Shown here: piece by piece, positions 17,970 through 25,796 of the stretch
Layout of the letters: each line of letters starts with the position of its first letter
Position numbering within the stretch: position 1 is the stretch's first letter
Source: Actinomyces haliotis
GTDB lineage: Bacteria; Actinomycetota; Actinomycetes; Actinomycetales; Actinomycetaceae
Length of the DNA stretch: 64,000 bases
Assembly: GCF_015355765.1 (NCBI RefSeq)
Contig: NZ_JACWNA010000005.1
Span: 62,001 to 126,000, forward strand
Reading direction: 5' to 3'
Notes under the pieces: generated by a model
What the model was told of the DNA's origin: nothing
The model's input: only the letters and a program-made list of their open reading frames with translations
Database searches by the model: none
Made by a program: the position numbers and the translations under genes

Positions 17970-18965
17970 ATGAACCGCACCATCGAGTACGACCGCTTCG
18001 GCGACCTCGACGACCTCGTCATGCGCGACCGTCCCGCGCCTCGGCCCGGGCCGCGCGAGGTGCTCGTCGCCGTCGAGCGCGTCGGACTCAACCCCGTCGA
18101 CGCGAAGACCGTCATGGGTGACCTGCCGGTCCGGCCCCTCGAGGCGCTCAGTCTCCTGCGCAGCCCGTCGAGGTGGTTCGGCCACGGCGAGCCGCGCTTC
18201 CCGCGCGTGGTCGGGCGCGACTTCTCGGGCACCGTCGAGGCGGTCGGCGACGCCGTGCGCCACGTCGCCCCGGGCGACCGCGTCCTCGGCACCCTGCGCA
18301 GCGCCCCCGGGTCCGGCTCGCGTCGGGGCTCGCTCACCGAGCACCTCGTGGCGTCGGCGTCCGACGTCGTCGCCGCGCCGACCGGCCTGGACAGGGACGT
18401 CGCCGGCGCGCTGGGCGTCGTCGCGCAGACGGCCTGCGGGTCGCTGCGGGCACTCGGCGTGGGCGCGGGCGACGTCATCGTCGTCGCGGGCGCCTCGGGC
18501 GGCGTCGGATCCCTCGTCACCCAGCTCGCCCTCCGCAGGGGCGCCACCGTCATTGGGATCGCGGGGCCGTCGAGCGCTGACCTGCTGAACGAGCTGGGTG
18601 CGATCCCGGTCTCCTACGACGGCGACGTCGCCGAGCAGATCCGGGCTTGTGCCCCGGGGCAGGTGACCGCGCTGCTCGACTGCCACGGCGGCTACCTCGG
18701 CCTCGCGCGAGCCCTCGGCGTACCGGCGCGGCGGACCGGCACCCTCGTCCCCGCACCCGCCGTCGCACTGCGGCGCGCCGTCTTCACGGGCTCCCGCGAC
18801 GCGCACCCGCGCGACCTGCCCGAGGTGGCCCGGCTCGCTGCCGCCGGGGAGGTGAGCGTCGACGTCGCGCGCGTCCTCCCCTTCGAGCTCGACGCGGTGC
18901 GCGAGGGGTACCGGGAGCTCCTCGCCGGGCATGTGCGCGGCCGCCTCGTCGTGCGGGTCGCGTGA
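17970..18965 (+). CDS. Zinc-free MDR-family NADPH:quinone reductase-like protein
   Basis: A 331-residue medium-chain dehydrogenase/reductase of the quinone oxidoreductase type. The N-terminal GroES-like part includes VGLNPVDAKT and GRDFSGTVEAVGDAV; the NADPH-binding fold has VVAGASGGVGSLVTQLAL near residue 175. The zinc ligands of alcohol dehydrogenases are absent, as expected for the quinone reductase branch. ATG 17970 is preceded by GGGGAGG. A palindromic operator lies upstream and the marR gene overlaps its stop, making an autoregulated two-gene unit likely to respond to electrophiles or quinones. Substrate is not determined. Confidence 0.88.
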   Translation: MNRTIEYDRFGDLDDLVMRDRPAPRPGPREVLVAVERVGLNPVDAKTVMGDLPVRPLEALSLLRSPSRWFGHGEPRFPRVVGRDFSGTVEAVGDAVRHVAPGDRVLGTLRSAPGSGSRRGSLTEHLVASASDVVAAPTGLDRDVAGALGVVAQTACGSLRALGVGAGDVIVVAGASGGVGSLVTQLALRRGATVIGIAGPSSADLLNELGAIPVSYDGDVAEQIRACAPGQVTALLDCHGGYLGLARALGVPARRTGTLVPAPAVALRRAVFTGSRDAHPRDLPEVARLAAAGEVSVDVARVLPFELDAVREGYRELLAGHVRGRLVVRVA

Positions 18966-19420
18966 TGGCTGGGGCTGGAGCGGCCACCCATGACGACGAG
19001 GTCATCCTGGCGCTGCGCGCCCTCGGCACCGAGCTCGCCGCGTCGAACCGTGCGGCGGCCGCGGCGCTGGGGATCAACGACTCCGACCTCGCGGTCCTCG
19101 ACCTCCTCCACCGCGAGGGCCCGATGTCGCCCTCGGAGCTCGCTCGGCGTACCGGGATGGGACCGACGACGATGACCAGCCTCCTCAAGCGCCTCGAGCG
19201 GGGCGGTTGGGTCGAGCGGCGCTCCGACGCGGACGACCGCCGCTCCGTCACGATCCACGCCTCGGGCACGGGCCGCCTCGCCGAGCGCTACGCGCACGTC
19301 GACGCCCGGATCCTCGCTCTCACGCAGGACTGGACCCCCGACGACCGCGAGCGCTTCGTCGGGTTCCTCACCGATGTCGCGGCACTCGCCCGCGCCGAGA
19401 CGCTGCGACCCCTCGACTGA
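18965..19420 (+). CDS. MarR-family transcriptional regulator
   Basis: A 151-residue winged-helix regulator. The recognition region is MSPSELARRTGMGPTTMTSL followed by the wing LERGGWVERRSDADDRRSV, whose DxRR pattern is the MarR hallmark. Flanking helices form the dimerisation domain. The ATG at 18965 overlaps the stop of the quinone reductase gene, so the two are co-translated. No cysteine is present, so a direct thiol-redox switch is unlikely and a small-molecule ligand is more plausible. The likely target is the palindrome at 17915-17931. Confidence 0.9.
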   Translation: MAGAGAATHDDEVILALRALGTELAASNRAAAAALGINDSDLAVLDLLHREGPMSPSELARRTGMGPTTMTSLLKRLERGGWVERRSDADDRRSVTIHASGTGRLAERYAHVDARILALTQDWTPDDRERFVGFLTDVAALARAETLRPLD

Positions 19421-19434
19421 GCGGGCTGAATCGC

Positions 19435-19644
19435 CTACTCGGGCTCGACGACGATCCTGGCCTCGGGATGGCGCTGGGCGCGCCACGTCTCCACCGTCAT
19501 CTCATAGACGTCGATGGGGCGCGGGGTGCCGGCGACGATCGGCTCGCTCCTGTCGACGAGCCGGGACCCGACGCGCTCGGACACCCGGTGCGAGGCGACG
19601 TTCCCTGGGAGCGCGACCGACGTGCATCGCAGGACGATGCTCAT
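19435..19644 (-). pseudogene. C-terminal remnant of RimJ/RimL-type GNAT acetyltransferase
   Basis: A 69-codon frame matching only the end of a GNAT acetyltransferase: LPGNVASHRVSERVGSRLV corresponds to the conserved N-x-AS-x-(R)VxExxG helix of RimJ-like enzymes, followed by YEMTVETW. The acetyl-CoA binding loop and everything before it are missing. Its ATG overlaps the stop of the neighbouring GNAT frame by four bases, so it could still be translated, but it cannot be an active enzyme. I read it as a deletion scar. Confidence 0.6.
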
Positions 19645-20072
19645 GACGGTCTGTCGTTCTCAGCCGGTCGGCCGCGGAGGACAGCCGGCTGACGCAGTCC
19701 TGCCCCCGCGAGCGGCCAGAAGCCGATCCGCTCGTAGTAGGCGACGAGCTCCGGGTCGCAGCACAGGTCGATCGCGTACATCCCGTCGAGCTCGACGATG
19801 ATCCTGCGCACGAGCTCGGTGCCGATTCCGCGTCCCTGGTAGTCGGGGTGCACCTCGAGCCAGGGTATGAAGGCGTTGAGGACGCCGTCGCTGATGGCGT
19901 TGACGTAGCCGACGACCCGCTCGCCGTCGAGCGCCCACACCCGTCGTTAGGAGCCGTCCATGACCGCGATGAGCTGCTCCGTGCTGGGTGACGTCGGCCA
20001 GCCGACGAACAAGCCGTTGATCTGCTGGGCGTGCACGGCCCCAACCTCCGTGAGGTACCGAATCTGTCCCAC
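19641..20072 (-). pseudogene. GNAT acetyltransferase with premature stop
   Basis: Reading one frame from GTG 20072 gives a near-complete GNAT protein of about 143 codons, interrupted by a TAA at 19947-19949 (codon 42). Before the stop: VGQIRYLTEVGAVHAQQING; after it: RRVWALDGERVVGYVNAIS, the acetyl-CoA binding core HPDYQGRGIGTELVRRII and the C-terminal AYYERIGFWPL. No frame change is needed, so a single substitution explains the break. A 99-codon product could restart at GTG 19940 but would lack the first strands. The strain sequence should be checked for an error. Confidence 0.65.
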
Positions 20073-20131
20073 GGCGATCAGGGTAGACGACGCGCGCCGT
20101 CCGGTGAGCGGGTCGTCACCGTGCACGGGGA

Positions 20132-20974
20132 TCACACGCTGCTCGCTCCACGACGGGCCACGAGGACGAGCAGTCCCCAGAAGACGATGCCCGTGATGAC
20201 CGTCCCCCGGAGCACCGGAGCGACGCCCGCCCAGTCGAGGCCGCCCGTGGTCGACAGCGCCGAGGTCCCGAGCGTGAGGGCTCGGGTGGCGAGCGAGTGC
20301 GGCCACAGCGCGCCGAGCCCGGTGCCGACGTAGGACAGGACGAGCCCGACCATGGTGCCGAGCAGGCCGAGGGTGACCGGCGCCCCGAAGGAGCGCAGCA
20401 CCATGGCGAGGAGCGACTGGAGCGCGACGAGGGGCAGGGCCGCGAGGATGCCGAGAGCGCCGTCGACGAGCACGCTCGCTGGCAGGCCCCCGCCGAGGTG
20501 GGCGACGAGCGCGCCGCTAGCCCACGCGAGGACGACGAGGACCACCTGCATGGCGGCGACGGGCAGGACGGCGACGACAGTCTTGGCGAGCACGATCCGG
20601 ACCGCGCCGGCCGGGGTCGTCCGCATCGCGTTCCAGTTGGTGCCCCGGTGCTCGGGCCGCCACACGGCGGCGCATATGAGTGCGACGCCGACGGCGAAGA
20701 AGAACAGGCCGTAGAACACGGTGACCTGCCCCATGAAGGAGTCCCAGCCCGCGTGGAGCGTGCCCTGGTTAGCGAGGTAGTTGACGGTTCCGGTGATGAC
20801 GGCGAGCACCGGGAGCAGGACGGCGAAGAGCCACACCATCGAGCGCCGGAGCTTGAGCATCTCAGCGGAGACGAGACGAGGGAACGGCACGGTCACTGCA
20901 GACGATGAGGTAAGGGGGGACGTCGTGGACGGGATGGAGGAGGAAGCCTGGGGGGAGCGGAGCACGGGGATCAC
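20132..20974 (-). CDS. ABC-2 type transporter permease
   Basis: A 280-residue integral membrane protein with a serine/threonine-rich N-terminus of about 30 residues and then six hydrophobic segments starting at MLKLRRSMVWLFAVLLPVLA. The SAEMLKLRRS element before the first segment is typical of ABC-2 permeases of the bacitracin/lantibiotic-resistance type. GTG 20974 overlaps the stop of the upstream permease (GTGA), giving the order ATPase-permease-permease on the minus strand. The two permeases probably form a heterodimer with the ATPase. Substrate unknown; export of, or protection from, a membrane-active peptide is the likely role. Confidence 0.85.
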   Translation of the reverse strand: MIPVLRSPQASSSIPSTTSPLTSSSAVTVPFPRLVSAEMLKLRRSMVWLFAVLLPVLAVITGTVNYLANQGTLHAGWDSFMGQVTVFYGLFFFAVGVALICAAVWRPEHRGTNWNAMRTTPAGAVRIVLAKTVVAVLPVAAMQVVLVVLAWASGALVAHLGGGLPASVLVDGALGILAALPLVALQSLLAMVLRSFGAPVTLGLLGTMVGLVLSYVGTGLGALWPHSLATRALTLGTSALSTTGGLDWAGVAPVLRGTVITGIVFWGLLVLVARRGASSV

Positions 20975-21777
20975 CTCTCGATCCGGTCGAGTCTTGCGGT
21001 GACCGCGAGGAATCCCACGGTCGTGAGGACGAGGAAGCCGAGGACCCAACCGAGCGGCGGGACGGTGTACGCGACGGTGAGGACTCCGTCGTCACCGGCC
21101 CCGCTCTGGGCGGCGGGCGTGATGAGGGCCCAGTAGCCCCACGGGACGAGCCGCGTGAGAGCCGGCGGCATGAGCAGGGAGAACAGCGCGATGAACGAGC
21201 CGAGGAAGCCGACGCCGACCGTGACGATCTGGTTCTCGACACGGGCCGCGAGCAGCACGTGCCAGGCGCAGAAGACGACGTCGACGGCGAGGAGGAGGAG
21301 CGCGTACCCGAGCCAGTGGCGGGCGCTCAGCGGGGCTGTCGCGCCGAGGAGACGGGCGACGAGCACCTCGGTCCCGACCTGGACGGTGACCGCGACGGCG
21401 AGCACCCCCGACAGGGCGATGGCCTTCGCGCGGCACAGCCGCCCCGGAGTGAGACCGGTGGCGGCCGCCATCATCCACCCGCCCCCTGTGTGCTCGACCT
21501 CGGTGAGGCGGCTCGCCAGGACGGCGGTGAGGACCGGGGACACGAGCGCTGCCGCCATCGACGTCGACAGGAGGAGCTGGGGCCACGGGTCCCCGGGGGC
21601 CGTGAGGGCGGCGCGCGCCGAGCGGCTCATCGGCAGTGAGAGCCCGAGCCCGACGACGACGAGCGCGGCGGCGACGGGCCAGATCCACAGCCGGCGGGTC
21701 TTGGCAACCTCCAGGCGCACGGCCGTGGACAGGGCGACCCGGGAGGAGACCTGGGCAACAGCGTGAGGCGATCGCAT
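20971..21777 (-). CDS. ABC-2 type transporter permease
   Basis: A 268-residue membrane protein with about six hydrophobic segments. It begins with a short cytoplasmic part (RLEVAKTRRLWIWPVAAAL), then the loop SRLTEVEHTGGGWMMAAATG; the EHTxGxW-type loop is typical of lantibiotic-immunity (LanE/LanG-like) permeases. ATG 21777 overlaps the ATPase stop as TGATG; GTG 21780 would add one residue. It is the middle gene of the ATPase-permease-permease unit. Confidence 0.86.
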   Translation of the reverse strand: MRSPHAVAQVSSRVALSTAVRLEVAKTRRLWIWPVAAALVVVGLGLSLPMSRSARAALTAPGDPWPQLLLSTSMAAALVSPVLTAVLASRLTEVEHTGGGWMMAAATGLTPGRLCRAKAIALSGVLAVAVTVQVGTEVLVARLLGATAPLSARHWLGYALLLLAVDVVFCAWHVLLAARVENQIVTVGVGFLGSFIALFSLLMPPALTRLVPWGYWALITPAAQSGAGDDGVLTVAYTVPPLGWVLGFLVLTTVGFLAVTARLDRIER

Positions 21778-22727
21778 CACAGCACCCCCGCCCCACCGGT
21801 GAGGTCCATGAAGACGTCCTCGAGGCTCTGCGACTCGCGACGCACCTCGTGGACGGGGACACCTGCCGCCACGAGCCGGCGCACGAGCTCGGCGACGGCG
21901 TCGGGTGCGAGCCCCGGGAGGCGCAGGCCCTCGTTCGTGAGAGCCGGGCGGGTGCCGTCGACGACGAGACCGGCGAGCATAGAGTCGGTGACTAGCTGAG
22001 GACTCGGTGTGGCCACGAGGACGTCAGGCACCGAACGCTCCATGAGCTCGGCCCGCGTGCCCTGGAAGACGACCCGCCCCGCGACGAGGATGCCGAGGAC
22101 GGTCGCCATGCGATCGATCTCGTCGAGCAGGTGGCTCGAGACCATGACGGTGACGCCCTCGCCGGCCAGCGAGACGAGCAGGTGGCGGATCTCCTCGATC
22201 CCCGCCGGGTCGAGCCCGTTCGTCGGCTCGTCGAGGATGAGGAGGTCGGGCTCCCGGGCCAGCGCCAGCGCGATCCCGAGCCGCTGCTTCATACCGAGCG
22301 AGTACACGCGCACCAGCTTGTCCTTGTGCTCGGTGAGGCGCACGAGCTCGAGGGCCCGGGCCACCTGGGCGTCGCTGAGGCCGAGCATGCGCTGCATGAT
22401 CGACATGTTCTCCGCCCCCGTCAGGTGGCCGTAGCCGGGCGGCTGCTCGATCATTGAGCCCGTGCGCGCCATGAGCGGACCGCGCGACGCGGCGGTGAGC
22501 GGCTGCCCCAGGAGGCTCGTCTCGCCCTCGGTCGGAGCGAGGAGCCCGAGGAGCATCTTCATCGTCGTCGACTTGCCGGCGCCGTTCGGCCCGAGGAAGC
22601 CGTAGACGCAGCCCCGCGGCACGGCGAGGTGGAGGTGGTCGACGACGGTGCGCGCCGCGGCGCCCGAGCCGAAGCTCTTGGTCAGGCCCCGCGTGCTGAT
22701 CGCGAGGTCGTTGGTGTCCTGTGTCAT
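21777..22727 (-). CDS. ABC transporter ATPase, BcrA/lantibiotic-protection type
   Basis: A 316-residue ATPase of an ABC-2 exporter. Walker A is LGPNGAGKSTTMKML (near residue 45), the Q-loop region includes GSMIEQPPGYGHLTG (the IExPxxY pattern of BcrA/LanF proteins), the signature is YSLGMKQRLGIALAL, and Walker B is LLILDEPTNGLDPAG, followed by the H-loop VSSHLLDEI. A 90-residue C-terminal extension is usual. The ATG at 22727 starts a three-gene unit with the two permeases and is divergent from the two-component genes, which suggests their response regulator controls it. Confidence 0.92.
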   Translation of the reverse strand: MTQDTNDLAISTRGLTKSFGSGAAARTVVDHLHLAVPRGCVYGFLGPNGAGKSTTMKMLLGLLAPTEGETSLLGQPLTAASRGPLMARTGSMIEQPPGYGHLTGAENMSIMQRMLGLSDAQVARALELVRLTEHKDKLVRVYSLGMKQRLGIALALAREPDLLILDEPTNGLDPAGIEEIRHLLVSLAGEGVTVMVSSHLLDEIDRMATVLGILVAGRVVFQGTRAELMERSVPDVLVATPSPQLVTDSMLAGLVVDGTRPALTNEGLRLPGLAPDAVAELVRRLVAAGVPVHEVRRESQSLEDVFMDLTGGAGVL

Positions 22728-22803
22728 GGCTCAAGCCTGGCGGGGCGCGCGCCGCTGGTCGTCAGGCCCGGGTCTGATTCCTCGGGTGCCGTCGCGGGCG
22801 CCG

Positions 22804-22849
22804 CTCATACCGCGGTATGAGGACCGGGGCCGCGCGCAACCGATACCGT
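22804..22849. promoter_or_regulatory. 18-bp perfect palindrome and -10 between exporter and two-component genes
   Basis: CTCATACCGCGGTATGAG (22804-22821) is a perfect 18-base palindrome in the 128-base divergent region. A TACCGT -10 (22844-22849) ends six bases before the kinase ATG; the -35 of that promoter would abut the palindrome and has no good match, as expected for an activator-dependent promoter. It lies 77 bases before the ATPase start on the other strand. The NarL/LuxR-type response regulator encoded here is the natural candidate to bind it. Confidence 0.6.
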
Positions 22850-22855
22850 TCGACC

Positions 22856-24187
22856 ATGACGTCAGGTCTCCGCGATCCCGAGGCTCACGAGCCCGGTGCG
22901 CGGACGCCGCGGCGCTCCCGAGAGCGCCTGCACGCCCTGGTGCGGCCCGCTTGGCCCGACGTCCTGGCCGCCCTCCTCGTGGCGTACGTGAGCACCTGGA
23001 ACGCCCCGGGCACCCTCGGCGGTGTCACGACGATGTTCCGCGAGAGCGACAACGCGACGTTGCCGGTCACGTACCTCGCCGTCGTCGTCGCGACGGTCCT
23101 CGCGACGCTGGCGCGGCGTGCTCGGCCGACGGCCGCCGTCATCGTCCTCGGTGTCGCGTGCGCCGTCCACGCTCTCGTCCTCCCGAGCCTCTCGCTCGTC
23201 GTCCTTGGCGCCTGCCTCATCGCGGTCGAGACCGCCGCGAGCCGGGTGCCCCGTCCGCGAGCCTGGCTCCTGCTCGCGATGGGCTTCGCAGGGGCGGCCG
23301 CCGCGGTCGTGCGGGTGTCCCTCGAGGTCGGCGACGGGCTCCCGGACGTCGCGCAGGTGGCTGCCGACGTCGTGGTGGGCTGGGTGGTCATGACGGTCGC
23401 CCTCCTCGGCGGGCTCCTGCGCCGCAGGACGCGTGAGCGCCGGGAGCAGGAGGCCGAACGCGTGGAGCTGCTCCTCGCCCAGCAGGACACCGAGCGCCGT
23501 CTCGCCGTCGCTGACGAGCGCAACCGCATCGCCCGGGACGTCCACGACGTCGTCGGTCACTCCCTCGCCGTCATCGGCATGCAGGCCGAGGGTGCCCGCG
23601 CCATCCTCGCGAAGGACCCCGCTCAGGCCGACGGCGCCCTCGCGGTGATCGGCGAGACGAGCCGACGGTCCGTCGACGACGTGCGCGCCCTCGTCGAGGT
23701 GCTGCGTGACGACGAGGCCCCGACTGGGGAGCCCGCCAGGACAGCAGCTGCTTCCGTTATCGGCGCCTCCGCCCCCGGGAGCGTCCGCGGGCCCGGGATC
23801 GACGAGGTGCCTGCGCTCCTGGCCCGCCTCCGAGCGGCCGGGAGCATCGTCAGAATGCGGATGGAAGTGCTCGGCGAGCCGAGTCCCACCTCGTCGCAGT
23901 GCGCCTTCCGAGTGGTGCGCGAGGCGACGACCAACGCACTCCACCACGCGCCGGGTTCGCCGATCGACGTCGAGCTCGGGGTAGACGACGACGGGCTCGT
24001 GGTCGAGGTCGAGAACGGGACCGCGGCCCGCGGAGCCCTTGCCGCCGAGCACGGCGGGACCGGGCTCGCGGCGATGCGCGCGGAGGTCGGGTCCCTCGGC
24101 GGGGCGATGAGCGCGGCGCCGACCGCCTCGGGCGGCTGGCGCGTCAGCGTGCGCCTCCCGGGCGCCGTGACGAACGGAGAGGAGTGA
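22856..24187 (+). CDS. Two-component sensor histidine kinase (HisKA_3)
   Basis: A 443-residue membrane kinase of the NarL-partner family. About six hydrophobic segments span residues 20-185, with little extracytoplasmic sequence, as in intramembrane-sensing kinases. The H-box is ARDVHDVVGHSLAVIGMQ with phosphoacceptor H230, and the HATPase domain follows with FRVVREATTNALHHAPG and a GTGLAAMRAEV glycine box. ATG 22856 is only six bases after a -10, so the mRNA is probably leaderless. The upstream in-frame GTG/ATG at 22817 lies in the operator and is rejected. The regulator gene follows after two bases. Confidence 0.9.
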   Translation: MTSGLRDPEAHEPGARTPRRSRERLHALVRPAWPDVLAALLVAYVSTWNAPGTLGGVTTMFRESDNATLPVTYLAVVVATVLATLARRARPTAAVIVLGVACAVHALVLPSLSLVVLGACLIAVETAASRVPRPRAWLLLAMGFAGAAAAVVRVSLEVGDGLPDVAQVAADVVVGWVVMTVALLGGLLRRRTRERREQEAERVELLLAQQDTERRLAVADERNRIARDVHDVVGHSLAVIGMQAEGARAILAKDPAQADGALAVIGETSRRSVDDVRALVEVLRDDEAPTGEPARTAAASVIGASAPGSVRGPGIDEVPALLARLRAAGSIVRMRMEVLGEPSPTSSQCAFRVVREATTNALHHAPGSPIDVELGVDDDGLVVEVENGTAARGALAAEHGGTGLAAMRAEVGSLGGAMSAAPTASGGWRVSVRLPGAVTNGEE

Positions 24188-24189
24188 CG

Positions 24190-24918
24190 ATGTCCCAGAC
24201 GACGAGCGATGGTGCGACCAGGATCCGGGTGGGAATCGCCGACGACGAGCCGCTGCTCACTGCCGGACTCGCGATGATCCTGTCCGCGCAGGACGACCTC
24301 GAGGTCCTTTGGCGGGCCGAGCGCGGAGACGAGGCCCTCGTCCGTGCCACCGAGCAGCCGGTCGACGTACTCCTGCTCGACGTCCAGATGCCCGGGCCTG
24401 ACGGACTTGAGACGACGCGCCGCTGGGTGCGGGAGGGGCGACCCGGGCGCGTCGTCATCCTCACGACCTTCGACACGGACGGCTACGTCATGGGAGCGGT
24501 CGAGGCTGGTGCGGCCGGCTTCCTGCTCAAGAACACGGCGCCCGAGGAGATCGCGCGTGCCATCCGCACGGTCGATCGCGGCGACTCAGTCATCTCCCCG
24601 GGGCCGACCCGTCGGCTCCTCGGCGCCCTGCGCCAGAAGCAGGTGGTCTCTCCGCCGGCGACCCCGACCAGCGTGGCGTCGCTTGGACAGGCTCACGTCC
24701 CCGATCTCACCGACCGCGAGCGAGAGGTCCTGCGCCTCATAGCGCTCGGGCTCACGAATCAGGAGCTGTGCGACCGGCTCTGGCTGTCGATGCCGACGGT
24801 CAAGACCCACGTCTCGCACCTCCTGGCGAAGACCGGGGCGCGCGACAGGGTTCAGCTCGTCCTCGATGCGCTGCGCACCGGGATCGTGACCATGGACGAG
24901 GTCCTGTCCGAGGGATGA
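24190..24918 (+). CDS. NarL/LuxR-family response regulator
   Basis: A 242-residue regulator: receiver domain with acidic pocket (IADDEP) and phosphoacceptor D64 in LLLDVQMPG, the conserved T in ILTTFDTD and K in FLLKNTAPEE; a flexible linker; then a LuxR-type helix-turn-helix (LTDREREVLRLIALGLTNQE, LSMPTVKTHVSHLLAKTGAR). ATG 24190 lies two bases after the kinase stop. Expected to be phosphorylated by the adjacent kinase and to act on the palindrome at 22804-22821, switching on the divergent ABC exporter; that target is inferred from position. Confidence 0.93.
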   Translation: MSQTTSDGATRIRVGIADDEPLLTAGLAMILSAQDDLEVLWRAERGDEALVRATEQPVDVLLLDVQMPGPDGLETTRRWVREGRPGRVVILTTFDTDGYVMGAVEAGAAGFLLKNTAPEEIARAIRTVDRGDSVISPGPTRRLLGALRQKQVVSPPATPTSVASLGQAHVPDLTDREREVLRLIALGLTNQELCDRLWLSMPTVKTHVSHLLAKTGARDRVQLVLDALRTGIVTMDEVLSEG

Positions 24919-24943
24919 GGCGAGCCTGCCGAGGGCGCGCTGC

Positions 24944-25714
24944 TCAGTTCCCGGGCCAGTAGGTGCTGTCCGGGTACTGGCGCGCACCGAAGATGGCCTG
25001 TCCGACGCGCACGCAGGTCGAGCCGCCCTCGATGGCGAGCTCGAAGTCCCCGGACATGCCCATGGAGAGCTGGCCGTCGCCGACCGTACCCTCCTGGATT
25101 CCTGCGTCGCGCAGCTCGCGCATGATCCGGAAGCACTCGCGGATCCGGTCCCGGTCGTCGGTGTGGGCCGCGAGCGTCATGAGGCCGCGCACCCGCAGGG
25201 AGTCGAAGGCCGCCACCTCGCGCAGGAAGCCGGCTACCTCGCCCGGCTCGAGCCCGAACTTCGACTCCTCCCCGGAGGAGTTGACCTGGACGTAGACGTC
25301 GAGCTGACGCCCCGCGGTCTGGAGGCGACGGTCGAGAGCCTGGGCGAGGTGGAGGGAGTCGAGGGCCTGAAACTCGTCGGCGAAGCGCGCCACGTCCTTC
25401 GCCTTGTTCGACTGCAGGTGACCGATGAGCGCCCACCGGATCCCGAGCTCGGCCAGGTTCTCGCTCTTGCGCTTGGCCTCCTGGACCTTGTTCTCGCCCA
25501 TCTCGTGGACGCCCGCCTCGAAGGCGTTGCGCAGCCGCTCCTCGGGAACCGTCTTGGAGACCGGCAGCAGCCGGATCTCGGAGGCTTCGCGCCCGGCGCG
25601 CTGAGCGGCGGCCTCAAGGCGGGCGCGCACGGCGGAGAGTTTGGCGCGGAAGTCCTCGACGCTGCTGGCCGTGGCGGCGGCGGACGAGGGCGGGTTCGAG
25701 GTCGACTCACTCAT
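24944..25714 (-). CDS. YggS-family pyridoxal-phosphate homeostasis protein
   Basis: A 256-residue single-domain PLP-binding protein of the YggS/PROSC family, which carries PLP without a known reaction and keeps B6 and amino-acid pools balanced. Signatures: LLPVSKTVPEERLR with the PLP lysine, FGENKVQ-type element as HEMGENKVQEA, WALIGHLQSNKAKDV, then VNSSGEESKFGLEP and LSMGMSGDFELAIEGGST. ATG 25714 is preceded on the minus strand by TACAGT seven bases upstream, so it is probably leaderless. It is divergent from rsmE. The family often sits near division genes; here it does not. Confidence 0.93.
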   Translation of the reverse strand: MSESTSNPPSSAAATASSVEDFRAKLSAVRARLEAAAQRAGREASEIRLLPVSKTVPEERLRNAFEAGVHEMGENKVQEAKRKSENLAELGIRWALIGHLQSNKAKDVARFADEFQALDSLHLAQALDRRLQTAGRQLDVYVQVNSSGEESKFGLEPGEVAGFLREVAAFDSLRVRGLMTLAAHTDDRDRIRECFRIMRELRDAGIQEGTVGDGQLSMGMSGDFELAIEGGSTCVRVGQAIFGARQYPDSTYWPGN

Positions 25715-25721
25715 GGCACCG

Positions 25722-25727
25722 ACTGTA
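25722..25727 (-). promoter_or_regulatory. -10 of leaderless yggS
   Basis: TACAGT on the minus strand ends seven bases before the yggS ATG; there is no ribosome-binding site in between and no convincing -35. Confidence 0.45.
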
Positions 25728-25783
25728 GTGCGGGGGGCCGGGCAGGCCGCCGGGACGTGCGCGGGCCGGAACCCTCTCGCCTC

Positions 25784-25789
25784 TAGGCT
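25784..25789 (+). promoter_or_regulatory. -10 of leaderless rsmE
   Basis: TAGGCT ends seven bases before GTG 25797, leaving no space for a Shine-Dalgarno box. It is back to back with the yggs promoter, 56 bases away. Confidence 0.45.
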
Positions 25790-25796
25790 GGCACCC

